The notes under the pieces were generated by a model. It saw only the letters and a list, made by a program, of their open reading frames with translations. It was not told the origin of the DNA and searched no databases. This document shows, in pieces, positions 50,470 to 59,567 of a DNA stretch of 64,000 nucleotides (positions are counted from its first letter, which is position 1; each line of letters begins with the position of its first letter). This DNA is from an uncultured Pelagibacteraceae bacterium. Lineage in GTDB: Bacteria; Pseudomonadota; Alphaproteobacteria; Pelagibacterales; Pelagibacteraceae. The position numbers were made by a program, and so were the translations under genes. The stretch covers positions 62,001 through 126,000 of the forward strand of contig CACLYY010000002.1 of NCBI GenBank assembly GCA_902611265.1, in the 5' to 3' direction.

Positions 50470-51462
50470 ATGAAAAAATTTATTAACAATAACGATGATT
50501 TTTTAAAAGAGAGCCTTACAGGTTTTGGTAAGGCACATAGCGACATTATAAACGTCAATCTAGACCCAAGTTTTGTTTCAAGAAAAAATAAAACTAAAGA
50601 TGGAAAAGTCTCCCTAATTTCAGGTGGCGGAAGTGGTCATGAACCAATGCATGGAGGATTTGTTGGTCATGGAATGTTAGATGCTGCATGCCCAGGTTTT
50701 GTGTTTTCAGCACCAACGCCTGATCAAATGCAAGCAGCAGCAGAACATGTTGATAGTGGTGCAGGGGTTTTATTTATTGTTAAAAATTATTCTGGAGACA
50801 TAATGAACTTTCAAATGGGAGCTGAAATGTACTCTGGCAAAAATGATAGTATTGTCACTAACGATGATGTTGCTGTTGAAGACTCTACATTTACAACTGG
50901 AAGAAGAGGTGTTGCAGCAACAGTATTAGTAGAAAAAATAGTTGGATCTTTAGCTGAGCACGCCGGATCACTCGAAGAATGTAAAAAACTTGGTGAAAAA
51001 GTAAATAAAAACGCTGGTACAATGGGAGTTGCATTTACAAGCTGCACTGTTCCTGCTGCAGGAAAACCTACTTTTGATATAGGCGATGATGAAATGGAGT
51101 TTGGTGTAGGGATCCATGGTGAACCAGGAAGAAAAAGAGAAAAAATTCAACCTTCAAAAACGATTGTAGGAAATATTCTTGAAGCTATTTTAGATAATTT
51201 AAAACCAGAAAAAAATCAAAAAAATTTACTTTTCGTAAATGGAATGGGAGGCACTCCTTTAACAGAATTATATTTAGTTTATGAGGATGCATGTCAAATT
51301 TTACAATCAAAGGGTTTTCAAGTAACAAAAAGTTTAGTTGGAAATTATTGTACTTCACTTGAAATGCAAGGTGCTTCAATTACTCTTCTCAAGTGTGATG
51401 ATGAAATCTTAAAGCATTGGGACTCCCCAGTTCATACAGCGGCAATGAGATGGGGAATGTAA
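50470..51462 (+). CDS. dhaK: DhaK-type substrate-binding subunit of a ketose/dihydroxyacetone kinase
   Basis: A 330-residue DhaK protein, 8 nt after dhaL and preceded by AGGAGGG. The ligand site is visible: SGGGSGHEPMHGGFVG (about 51-66) and the His that binds the carbonyl covalently in GIHGEPGRKRE (near 215), plus NGMGGTPLTELYL. It binds the ketose as a hemiaminal. With DhaL it forms a two-chain kinase placed at the end of the importer operon, which suggests that a ketose formed from the imported compound is phosphorylated. It ends 12 nt before a convergent gene. Confidence 0.9.
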   Translation: MKKFINNNDDFLKESLTGFGKAHSDIINVNLDPSFVSRKNKTKDGKVSLISGGGSGHEPMHGGFVGHGMLDAACPGFVFSAPTPDQMQAAAEHVDSGAGVLFIVKNYSGDIMNFQMGAEMYSGKNDSIVTNDDVAVEDSTFTTGRRGVAATVLVEKIVGSLAEHAGSLEECKKLGEKVNKNAGTMGVAFTSCTVPAAGKPTFDIGDDEMEFGVGIHGEPGRKREKIQPSKTIVGNILEAILDNLKPEKNQKNLLFVNGMGGTPLTELYLVYEDACQILQSKGFQVTKSLVGNYCTSLEMQGASITLLKCDDEILKHWDSPVHTAAMRWGM

Positions 51463-51474
51463 AACTTTTTTTGA

Positions 51475-52626
51475 TCAAATAACGACTAAATCAAGTTTTT
51501 GATTGCCAAGTCTTTCGTTACCACTTTCTGTAACTAAGTAAGTTTCACCTAAGTTCATTGCTAAATTATTTTCAGAATCCATTAATATCATATGCATAAA
51601 AAATACATTTCCTGGTTTAATTATATATGGATTTCCAGTGTATAACATTGGCCAATCCATCCAATTAGGTGAAAAGGTTGCTCCTAAAGAATAACCACAA
51701 GCATTCATTCTAGAATTTTTATAACCTAAATCATCAAAAGTCTTTGCATGAATATCATATACTTCACCAACTTTGTTCCCTGGTTTCAATTTATTTTCAC
51801 AATTATTTAAAGCCTCAATACAAGCTTCATGCATTTTATAATGTTTTGGATCAGCTTTTCCAATTGGAATAGTCCTAAACATTGCGGAGTGATAATGTCT
51901 GAATGTTCCAGCCCATTCTATAGTCAGTTGATCTTGTGAATTTAATATTTGTTTTTCAGCTTGGTATCGACAAAGAAGTGCATTTTTACCAGATCCAATT
52001 ATAAATTCATTCGCAGGATAATCACCACCTCCCTCAAATATGACTTTATTCATTTCAGCTAAAATTTTTGACTCACTTATACCTGCTTTTGCATGTTTCC
52101 AAACCTCACTTAAAGCTTTGTCAGCTAAATTTGCTGCCTTTTTTACATAATCAATTTCTTCATTGGATTTTACAACTCTTAATTTAGTAACTAATTCGGA
52201 AGTATCTTCTATTGAGCAGTAATTTTCTAAAGATTTATTTAGCCTTAAAGCATTTCGACCAGTTAATCCGTATGCTTCATATTCAATTCCAATTTTTTTA
52301 CCTTTTAAATTTAATTCATCTAAAATAACTTTAAGATCTTCAGTTGGATTTGATCCATTTTTATCAACCCATATTCTTATATCACTAATATTAGATGTGT
52401 TTTGTGCTTGTCTTAAATCTGGAGCTCTTGTTAATAAAATTATATTACCTTTTTGATCCAAAACTAATGTTTGAAAAAAAACATACCCAAATGTGTCATA
52501 TCCAGTGAGCCAATACATCGACTCCTGTCTAAACATCAGGAGGGCATCCAATTTTTCCTCTTTTAAAAGTTTAATTATTTTATCTTTTCTACTTTTGAAT
52601 TCTTCTACAGAAAAATGAAGACCCAT
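51475..52626 (-). CDS. Creatinase/ectoine-hydrolase-like M24 protein lacking peptidase metal ligands
   Basis: A 383-residue pita-bread-fold protein. The usual M24 metal residues are altered: the DxGxxxxGYxSD region reads EWAGTFRHYHSAMFRT, the GHGIG His is in a GYSLGATFSP context, and the first C-terminal Glu region is FFMHMIL. HYHSAMFRT and GYSLGATFSPNW resemble the creatinase and ectoine hydrolase (DoeA/EutD) branch, which hydrolyses C-N bonds without metal. A C-N hydrolase for an osmolyte is thus more likely than a peptidase. It overlaps the upstream hydratase-like gene by 1 nt. Confidence 0.75.
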   Translation of the reverse strand: MGLHFSVEEFKSRKDKIIKLLKEEKLDALLMFRQESMYWLTGYDTFGYVFFQTLVLDQKGNIILLTRAPDLRQAQNTSNISDIRIWVDKNGSNPTEDLKVILDELNLKGKKIGIEYEAYGLTGRNALRLNKSLENYCSIEDTSELVTKLRVVKSNEEIDYVKKAANLADKALSEVWKHAKAGISESKILAEMNKVIFEGGGDYPANEFIIGSGKNALLCRYQAEKQILNSQDQLTIEWAGTFRHYHSAMFRTIPIGKADPKHYKMHEACIEALNNCENKLKPGNKVGEVYDIHAKTFDDLGYKNSRMNACGYSLGATFSPNWMDWPMLYTGNPYIIKPGNVFFMHMILMDSENNLAMNLGETYLVTESGNERLGNQKLDLVVI

Positions 52627-53396
52627 TAATTGATAGTTGTTCTAACAGTACCAAGTTTCTCTACTTTGCCTATATATTCACCTTTGCTTTTAATTGGCAC
52701 AACACCAACTGTAGAGCCAGTAAATACATAAAAATCTTTATCTAAAGAAACTTTCTCTTTTCTTATTTTGTTAAGAACAAATTTTAAAGAATTTAGTGGG
52801 TTTACATAAACAGTATTTGTATTACCGTTTAGGTTTAATCCTTTTTTATTTTTTAAATTTGTTTTTAAATTGCTGAAATTTATTTTTTTAAATTTTTTCT
52901 TAGCTCCAACAATAAATTTAATATTCACACCAAAGTCACTACATAAATCACCTAAATATTTAATACCTTTTTTTCTCTGCCTAAATCCAACAACCTCAAT
53001 GCAAGGACCCATATGAGTAATAAATTTTGTTATATTTTTTGAATTTAATTTTCCTTTAAAGTCAAAAAATTTTTTTTTAATTATATAGTAAACCTCTACT
53101 TCAGTACCTAAAGCATATTTATTAATTTTTACTTTTCCTCCAGATTTAATTAAATTTTTTCCAAATACAGTGGAATGAAATGGCTCTTTTTCTTTTAACT
53201 TTTTTAAGAGAGCAATTATTGTACCTCCAGCTTTAAAACCAACTTTTGTGTCATTAATTTTACTTTCACATAATAATCTTAGTTTATGAGCTAATTTTAT
53301 ATTCTTACAGAATTTTTCAGGAATTGGATTGATAAGTTTATTACTATTATAAGCACTTACTAATTTTTTTGACACTGATTGAATATCATTTTTCAT
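52626..53396 (-). CDS. 2-keto-4-pentenoate hydratase family protein (MhpD-like)
   Basis: A 256-residue member of the hydratase/decarboxylase group near the FAH fold. The metal-binding Glu pair appears in GTEVEVYYII and the C-terminal FYVFTGSTVGVVPIKSKGEY is typical of MhpD-like proteins. Such enzymes hydrate 2-hydroxypenta-2,4-dienoates from aromatic ring cleavage, but no ring-cleavage genes are near, so the substrate is likely different. The sequence is unusually Lys-rich. It precedes the M24 gene and follows the peptidase gene by 9 nt. Confidence 0.75.
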   Translation of the reverse strand: MKNDIQSVSKKLVSAYNSNKLINPIPEKFCKNIKLAHKLRLLCESKINDTKVGFKAGGTIIALLKKLKEKEPFHSTVFGKNLIKSGGKVKINKYALGTEVEVYYIIKKKFFDFKGKLNSKNITKFITHMGPCIEVVGFRQRKKGIKYLGDLCSDFGVNIKFIVGAKKKFKKINFSNLKTNLKNKKGLNLNGNTNTVYVNPLNSLKFVLNKIRKEKVSLDKDFYVFTGSTVGVVPIKSKGEYIGKVEKLGTVRTTIN

Positions 53397-53405
53397 ATCT
53401 ATAGC

Positions 53406-54194
53406 CTATTGAAGAACTGTCATTGGATCAAGCCTTGTTTGAAACCAATTTATTCTAAAATCTAAGTGAGGACCAGTTGATCTACCCGTGGAGCCAACAG
53501 TTCCTATTATATCTCCTTTTTTAATTAAATCTCCTACTTCAACCATTACATTTTCTAAATGAGAATAAATTGTCGATATACCATGACCATGATCCATAAT
53601 AATTGTTCCTCCTGTGTAATAGAGGTCATTTTCAGCCATCGTGACCACTCCAGTACCAGAAGATTTAATCTCAGTTCCTTTTTTTGCCGCTATATCAATA
53701 CCGTAATGAGGCCATCTTGGTTTCCCATTGAGAATTCTTTGACTTCCATAAATCCCACTAATTATACCTTCAACCGGCATAATAAATTTTTCAGAAAAAA
53801 AAGTTAAATTGGAGTTAATTGCTCTAGCTTCTCCAATTTTTCCATTTTCTTTTTTAATTCTTTTATAAACAGATTCAGGTGGTGTTACTTTATTTTCAGG
53901 CAATCCATCAATTCTTTGAATGTTATACTTGCGTTTAAAAACTTTTTTGATTATTTTTTCTGATTTTCCATTAGTAATCTTTGTTATCAAAACATCAAAC
54001 TTCCTATCTCGATCAATTCCAAAAACAAAATAACCATCATCTGATACTTTGACATCTTTTTTATCAATTATTATTTTTGAATTAGGATCTGTTTTTCCTA
54101 AAATAAAATGACCTTGAATAAATTTACCATCAAATTCAATTGCAAAAATATTTGTTGGAAAAAAAATTGCTAATATTAGCAACAGTTTTTTCAT
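53406..54194 (-). CDS. Exported M23-family (LytM/NlpD type) peptidase
   Basis: I choose the ATG at 54194, which overlaps the SDR stop by 1 nt and gives the signal peptide MKKLLLILAIFFPTNIFA (262 residues). The C-terminal LytM domain has the zinc residues: His in WPHYGIDIAAKKGTE, and HGHGISTIYSHL and GPHLDFRI. It should cut peptidoglycan cross-bridges in the periplasm or, if binding only, regulate amidases. Here the active-site set looks intact. Confidence 0.87.
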   Translation of the reverse strand: MKKLLLILAIFFPTNIFAIEFDGKFIQGHFILGKTDPNSKIIIDKKDVKVSDDGYFVFGIDRDRKFDVLITKITNGKSEKIIKKVFKRKYNIQRIDGLPENKVTPPESVYKRIKKENGKIGEARAINSNLTFFSEKFIMPVEGIISGIYGSQRILNGKPRWPHYGIDIAAKKGTEIKSSGTGVVTMAENDLYYTGGTIIMDHGHGISTIYSHLENVMVEVGDLIKKGDIIGTVGSTGRSTGPHLDFRINWFQTRLDPMTVLQ

Positions 54195-54952
54195 TATTTT
54201 GCTGTCCATCCTCCATCTATCAGAATAGATGATCCAGTTATCATTGCAGCAGCATCTGATGCTAAAAAACATACAGCTGTAGCCACATCACTCTCTTTAG
54301 CTGCTTTGCCCATAGGAATATTACCTAAAGCCAAATTTTTGAACTTTTTATTTTTAAAAAATTTTTTTACCATAGGAGTTTCAACAAATGTCGGAGCAAC
54401 TGTATTTACTCTGATATTTTTGGTTGCTAGCTCTACGCCCATGCCCTTTGTTAAACCTTCAATTCCAAATTTAGTCATATTATAAATATTTCTACCAGAC
54501 ATGCCTACATGGCCAAGTTGAGATGACATATTTATAATTGATCCGGTTCTTTTTTTATTTTTAATCATTTTCTTTACAACCAACTGTGCAACATTAAAGG
54601 CAGCTTTTAAGTTTAGATCTACCAAATAATTCATACTTTGCTGTTTTATTTTCTCAAATGGTTCTGGGATATTAGTCCCTGCATTATTTACAAGAATATC
54701 AATAATTTTTATTTTTTTTAATTTTTCCTGTAATTCGCTATAGTTCATTACATCACAATTTATTTTGATTAATTTACTTTTAAACTTTTTTATATCTTTT
54801 TCTAATTTATCAAGATCAGATGATGTTCTGCTCAAACCAATAATTGTTGCCCCTGCTTCAGCTAGAGCGATTGAACAAGCGCGTCCTAAGCCTTTACCAG
54901 CTCCTGTTACAAGAGCATATTTCCCTTTAAGATTAATTTTTTTTAAATACAT
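54194..54952 (-). CDS. Short-chain dehydrogenase/reductase
   Basis: A 252-residue classical SDR. NAD(P) motif ALVTGAGKGLGRA (about 14-26), NNAGTN, the catalytic Ser in IINMSSQLGH, and Tyr-x3-Lys in YNMTKFG (near 160) are all seen. The end SSILIDGGW is typical of FabG-like members. It sits 3' to terC with no gap and overlaps the M23 gene; its substrate is unknown. Confidence 0.9.
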   Translation of the reverse strand: MYLKKINLKGKYALVTGAGKGLGRACSIALAEAGATIIGLSRTSSDLDKLEKDIKKFKSKLIKINCDVMNYSELQEKLKKIKIIDILVNNAGTNIPEPFEKIKQQSMNYLVDLNLKAAFNVAQLVVKKMIKNKKRTGSIINMSSQLGHVGMSGRNIYNMTKFGIEGLTKGMGVELATKNIRVNTVAPTFVETPMVKKFFKNKKFKNLALGNIPMGKAAKESDVATAVCFLASDAAAMITGSSILIDGGWTAK

Positions 54953-55528
54953 TTAAATAAATAACTTGATGTCTGTATAAATTAAATCAATTGCAACAAA
55001 TAATATAGCAAATAAACCAACCCAAGCTATCCATTTGTACTCTTTAATCCATCGAGAAATTAATGTTGCGGCAGTTGCCATTAATATAATTGATAAAACA
55101 AGACCAAAAACTAATAAAAAATAATGATCTTTAGCTGCACCCGCTACACCTAATACATTATCCAAACTCATAGTAAAATCAGCTAACAAAACAGTCCAAA
55201 TTGCTTTAAGCATTGATGAACTATCTACTTTGATGTTTTCCTCATCATTTTGTGAATTTCTAATTACATCAACATAAAGCTTGTAAACTATATATAACAA
55301 TAACAAACCACCTAAGAGTCTTAGCCCTGTTATTTGTAAAAGGTAAGCAGTTATGAGCGTTAATAAAATTCTTAATATTACTGCTCCACCAATTCCCCAG
55401 AAAATTATTTTTTTTCTTTGTTCTGGAGGAAATTTCGAAGCAACCATTCCTATAATAATGGCATTATCTCCAGCAAGAATTAAATCAATAAATATTATTT
55501 GAAAAAAAATTGTAATTTCTTCTGTCAT
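54953..55528 (-). CDS. TerC/YjbE-family membrane protein
   Basis: A 191-residue membrane protein of about six helices. The family's paired acidic motifs are LILAGDNAIIIGMVAS near the N-terminus and DFTMSLDNVLGVAG near residue 120. TerC-type proteins export metals such as manganese or insert them into exported proteins. It overlaps the GMC oxidoreductase gene by 4 nt. No yybP-ykoY-type leader is possible here because the gene has no upstream gap. Confidence 0.85.
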   Translation of the reverse strand: MTEEITIFFQIIFIDLILAGDNAIIIGMVASKFPPEQRKKIIFWGIGGAVILRILLTLITAYLLQITGLRLLGGLLLLYIVYKLYVDVIRNSQNDEENIKVDSSSMLKAIWTVLLADFTMSLDNVLGVAGAAKDHYFLLVFGLVLSIILMATAATLISRWIKEYKWIAWVGLFAILFVAIDLIYTDIKLFI

Positions 55529-57126
55529 CTAGCATCTTCTATTATCATATCTGCTGCTTTTTCAGCAATCATAATAGTAGGTGCATTAGTATTTCCTGAG
55601 GTTATCGATGGCATAACAGATGCATCAACAATTCTTAAATTTTTCAAGCCATGAGCCACTAATCTATCAGATACGACTGCATTTTCATCCGAACCCATCC
55701 TACAAGTACTCACAGGGTGAAAAATAGTACTGCAAAATTTTCCAGCTTCTTTAGCTAATTCCTCATTATCTGTAATATGAATGCCAGGTCTATACTCCTC
55801 TGGTTCATATTTTTTGTATGCTTTAGAATTCATTACAATGTTTCTAGTAATTTTTAATGCTTTACCTGCAATTTCTCTGTCTTCATCTGTAGACAAATAA
55901 TTCATTTTTATTTTTGGGGACACTCTTGTATCTGAAGAATTTAGTTCAATAGAACCTCTGCTTGTGGGTCTTACATTGGTTATGCTAGGAGTAAATGCTG
56001 TAAATTTATGCAGAGATCCTTTGCCTAATACATCTGTACTAGCAGGAGAAACGTGAAACTGTAAATTAGGAGTTGCCAAGTGTGGATCACTTTTGACAAA
56101 GCCACATAAATAACTAGCCCCAACAGTAAGAGGTCCTTTTCTAAATAAAAGATATTTAAGTCCTGTCATAAATTTTTTAGTCATACTGTAATAAATATCA
56201 TTTAAACTCTCTAAATTTTTGACTTTGTAAACTGGTCTGAGCATTAAATGGTCAGTTAAATTCATTCCTACTCCAGGGTGATCTTTAACAACATTTACGT
56301 TATTTTTTTTTAACAATTCACCTGGACCAATACCTGAGGCTTGAAGAATATGAGGAGAACCAATTGTTCCAGAACTTAAAATCACTTCCTTATTTGCTTT
56401 TACAGATATTACATTGTTGCCAATCCAGTAATTTACTTTGTCTGCTTTTTTATTATCGAACTCAATATTCTTAACATGAGCATTTGTAACAACTTTTAAA
56501 TTCTTTCTTTTTTTTACAGGATTTAGATATCCAACTGCTGTGCTACATCTCAGTCCATTTCTAACCGTAAAAGGAAAATAACCCATGCCCTCGTTATCTC
56601 CATTATTAAAATCATCAGTTCTTTTATGGCCGAACTCTTCTGCTGCATCCATAAAAAGATCACAAACTTTAAATGTTCCTCTAATTTCTTGAACAGCTAA
56701 AGGGCCTCCAGATCCATGAAATTCATTTTCACCAAATTGGAAATCTTCAGATTTTTTAAAATATGGAAGAACATCTTCCCAAGACCAACCAACATTGCCA
56801 AGCTGTCTCCAATAATTAAAATCATTAGACTGGCCTCTTATATAAAGCATACCGTTGATAGAGGAACTTCCACCCAATGTTTTGCCTCTTGGATAAACCA
56901 TTTCTCTATTATCACAATATTTCTCTCTTTCTGTTTGAAAACACCAATCTGTTTTAGGGTTCAACATTGTCTTAAAATATCCACCTGGAATATGTATCCA
57001 TGGATTAGTATCTTTGCTTCCTGCTTCGATTAATAATACCTTGTGATTAGGGTTTGCACTCAATCTGTTAGCTAAGACACAGCCTGCCGATCCTGCACCT
57101 AAAATAATATAATCAAAGTTTTCCAT
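55525..57126 (-). CDS. GMC-family FAD oxidoreductase (choline dehydrogenase-like)
   Basis: A 533-residue GMC enzyme. FAD motif IILGAGSAGCVLANRLS at the start, the PRGKTLGGSSSINGMLYIRG signature (about 79-98), the second GMC signature GTIGSPHILQASGIGPG, and the catalytic His in FHPVSTCRMG plus the C-terminal NTNAPTIMIAEKAA. Choline dehydrogenase (BetA) would fit the betaine theme, yet other alcohol dehydrogenases share this pattern and the neighbours here are not betaine genes. It heads the minus-strand operon. Confidence 0.87.
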   Translation of the reverse strand: MENFDYIILGAGSAGCVLANRLSANPNHKVLLIEAGSKDTNPWIHIPGGYFKTMLNPKTDWCFQTEREKYCDNREMVYPRGKTLGGSSSINGMLYIRGQSNDFNYWRQLGNVGWSWEDVLPYFKKSEDFQFGENEFHGSGGPLAVQEIRGTFKVCDLFMDAAEEFGHKRTDDFNNGDNEGMGYFPFTVRNGLRCSTAVGYLNPVKKRKNLKVVTNAHVKNIEFDNKKADKVNYWIGNNVISVKANKEVILSSGTIGSPHILQASGIGPGELLKKNNVNVVKDHPGVGMNLTDHLMLRPVYKVKNLESLNDIYYSMTKKFMTGLKYLLFRKGPLTVGASYLCGFVKSDPHLATPNLQFHVSPASTDVLGKGSLHKFTAFTPSITNVRPTSRGSIELNSSDTRVSPKIKMNYLSTDEDREIAGKALKITRNIVMNSKAYKKYEPEEYRPGIHITDNEELAKEAGKFCSTIFHPVSTCRMGSDENAVVSDRLVAHGLKNLRIVDASVMPSITSGNTNAPTIMIAEKAADMIIEDAR

Positions 57127-57208
57127 ATTATTTAAAAATAATTAAATTTTTTTAAAAATCTTTTAACATATACTTTATAAATTAAATAATAAGATTAGGT
57201 AGTTTAAT

Positions 57209-58804
57209 ATGAAATATTTGGACGCATTAATTATTGGTGCTGGATTTTCAGGTTTATATCAGCTTCACTGTTTGAGAGATAAATTAAAATTAAGCACTTT
57301 AGTTATCGAGGAGGGTAAAGAAATCGGGGGCACATGGTATTGGAATACATATCCTGGAGCTCGTTGTGACTCTGAAAGTTTTACCTACGGTTTTACTTTT
57401 TCTGAAAAAATTTTTAAAAATTGGACGTGGAAAGAAAGATATCCAAAGCAAAATGTAATTTTAAAATATCTAAAATATTTTTCAAATGAACTAAAATTAA
57501 ATAAAAATATAGTTTTTAACGAAAAAGTAATTTCAGCAAAATATTTAGAAAAAAATAATTTATGGAAAATTCAAACAAATAATAAAAAAAAATATTACGC
57601 CAAATATTTAATATGCGCTGTTGGATCTTTATCATCTATAAATCTTCCAAAAATAAAAGGAATTAATCAGTTTAAAGGTCAATTACATCATAGTGGAAGA
57701 TGGCCCAGAAAAAAAATAAACTTTAAAAACAAAATTGTAGGACAAGTAGGAACTGGTTCTACCGGAATCCAGATAGCACCTGAAATTGCAAAGAAAGCCA
57801 AAAAATTAATTTTATTTCAAAGATCACCAAACTTTAGTATTCCTGCAAGAAATAGAAAACTAACTAAAAAAAATATTCAAAATTATAAACAAAATTTCAA
57901 AAAACTCAGAAATTTTTTAAAAAGAACACCAGGAGGACATCCCTTTGAATTTCCTAAAAAATCTGCTTTTGATTTTAACGAGACAAAAAGAAATTTACTT
58001 TATGAAAAATCTTGGCAGTATGGAACTCTATCCTTTAGGGCAACATTTAATGATATAGTAAAAAATATCAAAGCAAATCAAACAGCAGTTAACTTTATAA
58101 AGAGTAAAATATATTCAACAGTAAAAAATAAAAAATATGCAGATATATTAACTAATTTTGATCATCCTTTTACAGCTAAAAGACCTACTTTAAATACAAA
58201 TTATTATGAGATGTTTAATAAAAAAAACGTCGAATTAGTTGACTTAAAGCAAAGTCCGATAATTAAAATAACTAAAAGAGGCATTAAAACTAAAAAAGGT
58301 GAATACAAATTGGATAAAATTATTTTTGCAACAGGTTTTGATGCATTAACTGGATCAATTTTAAAACTTAATATAACTGGCAAAAAAGGTATAAATTTAT
58401 CTAAATTTTGGAGCAAAGGTCCTAAAAGTTTCTTAGGCCTTCTTGTTCCGAATTTTCCAAATTTATTTATTGTGAGTGGGCCTGGCAGCCCATCAGTTTT
58501 AACAAATGTTCCAGTACAAATAGAGCAACATGTTAATTGGATTACAAATTGTATTAAATATTTAGAAAAAAATAGAAAAAAAAGTATTGAAACTACCAAT
58601 CTTGCAGCAAAAAAATGGCAAAAAGAAATTATGAATTCAGTTAAAAAAACATTATTCATGAAAGCCAAAAGCTCATGGTATAAAGGCGACAATATACCTG
58701 GTAAACCAAAGACTTTTTTACCTTACCCTGGTGGAATGCCAAAATATAAAAATGTATGCTTAAAAGTTGAAAAGAACAAATATAAAGAATTAAAAATATC
58801 CTAA
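57209..58804 (+). CDS. Baeyer-Villiger-type flavin monooxygenase
   Basis: A 531-residue flavoprotein with both Rossmann motifs (LIIGAGFSGLYQ at 8-19 and VGQVGTGSTGIQIAP near 175) and the exact Baeyer-Villiger fingerprint FxGxxxHxxxWP as FKGQLHHSGRWP at about 154-165. EIGGTWYWNTYPGARCD follows the family pattern. Such NADPH enzymes insert oxygen into ketones (or oxidise S/N atoms). It is probably the first gene of the plus-strand run and is followed 1 nt later by the FKBP gene. The substrate is unknown. Confidence 0.88.
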   Translation: MKYLDALIIGAGFSGLYQLHCLRDKLKLSTLVIEEGKEIGGTWYWNTYPGARCDSESFTYGFTFSEKIFKNWTWKERYPKQNVILKYLKYFSNELKLNKNIVFNEKVISAKYLEKNNLWKIQTNNKKKYYAKYLICAVGSLSSINLPKIKGINQFKGQLHHSGRWPRKKINFKNKIVGQVGTGSTGIQIAPEIAKKAKKLILFQRSPNFSIPARNRKLTKKNIQNYKQNFKKLRNFLKRTPGGHPFEFPKKSAFDFNETKRNLLYEKSWQYGTLSFRATFNDIVKNIKANQTAVNFIKSKIYSTVKNKKYADILTNFDHPFTAKRPTLNTNYYEMFNKKNVELVDLKQSPIIKITKRGIKTKKGEYKLDKIIFATGFDALTGSILKLNITGKKGINLSKFWSKGPKSFLGLLVPNFPNLFIVSGPGSPSVLTNVPVQIEQHVNWITNCIKYLEKNRKKSIETTNLAAKKWQKEIMNSVKKTLFMKAKSSWYKGDNIPGKPKTFLPYPGGMPKYKNVCLKVEKNKYKELKIS

Positions 58805-58805
58805 A

Positions 58806-59549
58806 ATGAGAACTATAAAATTTTTAATAGTATATTTATTTTTAACAACCAATTTACTTTCAGCAGAGATAGAAATTTTAGTTGATAAACCAGGTAAGGG
58901 AAAAAAAATTATTAATCATTCTTGGGTACAAATTGAATATACTGGTTCATTTATTGATGGAAAAGTATTTGATACTAACGTTGGAAAAGACAGACCTTTA
59001 GTGGTTCAAATAGGAATGAGAGAAGTTATACCTGGTTTTGAAATGGGTATAGTTGGTACAAATAAAGGCACAATCAGAAAAATTAAAATTCCCTCAGAAT
59101 TAGCATATGGTTCTTCAGGAGCTGGAGATGTAATACCTCCAAATTCAGATCTTATTTTTGAATTTAAGATTATTGATGTTTTGGATCCAAATTATAATTT
59201 AATTTCATCTGATCAATTAAAAAATTTATTAGATAATAATGCAGTTGTTTTAGATATTCGAACAGACGATCAATGGAAAAAAACTGGTGTAATTAAAGGA
59301 TCATTTCAAGAGACTGCGTTTGATAAAAATGGAAAATTTAATGTTTATTTAATGGATAGAGTTAGAGCCTTAGCTGGCGCAGAGTCACAAAATATTGAAA
59401 TTATATTCGTTAGCAATGATGGAGAGACTGCATCAATTTTAGGCAATGCCTTTGCAGAAGACCTAGGTTTTAAAAATGTATACGTTTTAAAGGGCGGAAT
59501 AAAAGCTTGGATTAAAGAGGAAAAAGCATTAGTTTCTTTCTTAAAATAA
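58806..59549 (+). CDS. Exported FKBP-type prolyl isomerase fused to a degenerate rhodanese domain
   Basis: A 247-residue protein with a signal peptide (cleavage near LSA-E). Residues about 22-125 form an FKBP domain (VQIEYTGSFIDGKVFDTN, VIPGFEMGIVGTNKGTIRKI, IPSELAYGSSGAGDVIPPNS). Residues about 133-240 form a rhodanese-like domain (VVLDIRTDDQWKKTGVIKGS, then FVSNDGETA). The catalytic Cys position is Ser (near 203), so sulfur transfer is unlikely. The fusion suggests a periplasmic folding or chaperone role with the rhodanese domain used for binding. Confidence 0.85.
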   Translation: MRTIKFLIVYLFLTTNLLSAEIEILVDKPGKGKKIINHSWVQIEYTGSFIDGKVFDTNVGKDRPLVVQIGMREVIPGFEMGIVGTNKGTIRKIKIPSELAYGSSGAGDVIPPNSDLIFEFKIIDVLDPNYNLISSDQLKNLLDNNAVVLDIRTDDQWKKTGVIKGSFQETAFDKNGKFNVYLMDRVRALAGAESQNIEIIFVSNDGETASILGNAFAEDLGFKNVYVLKGGIKAWIKEEKALVSFLK

Positions 59550-59567
59550 CATCAAATCATTTAAAAA

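Noticed and set aside
58204-58692. A 162-codon minus-strand ORF within the monooxygenase gene.
   Set aside because: It is antisense to the C-terminal part of a flavin monooxygenase with an intact fingerprint; no ribosome-binding site was evident.
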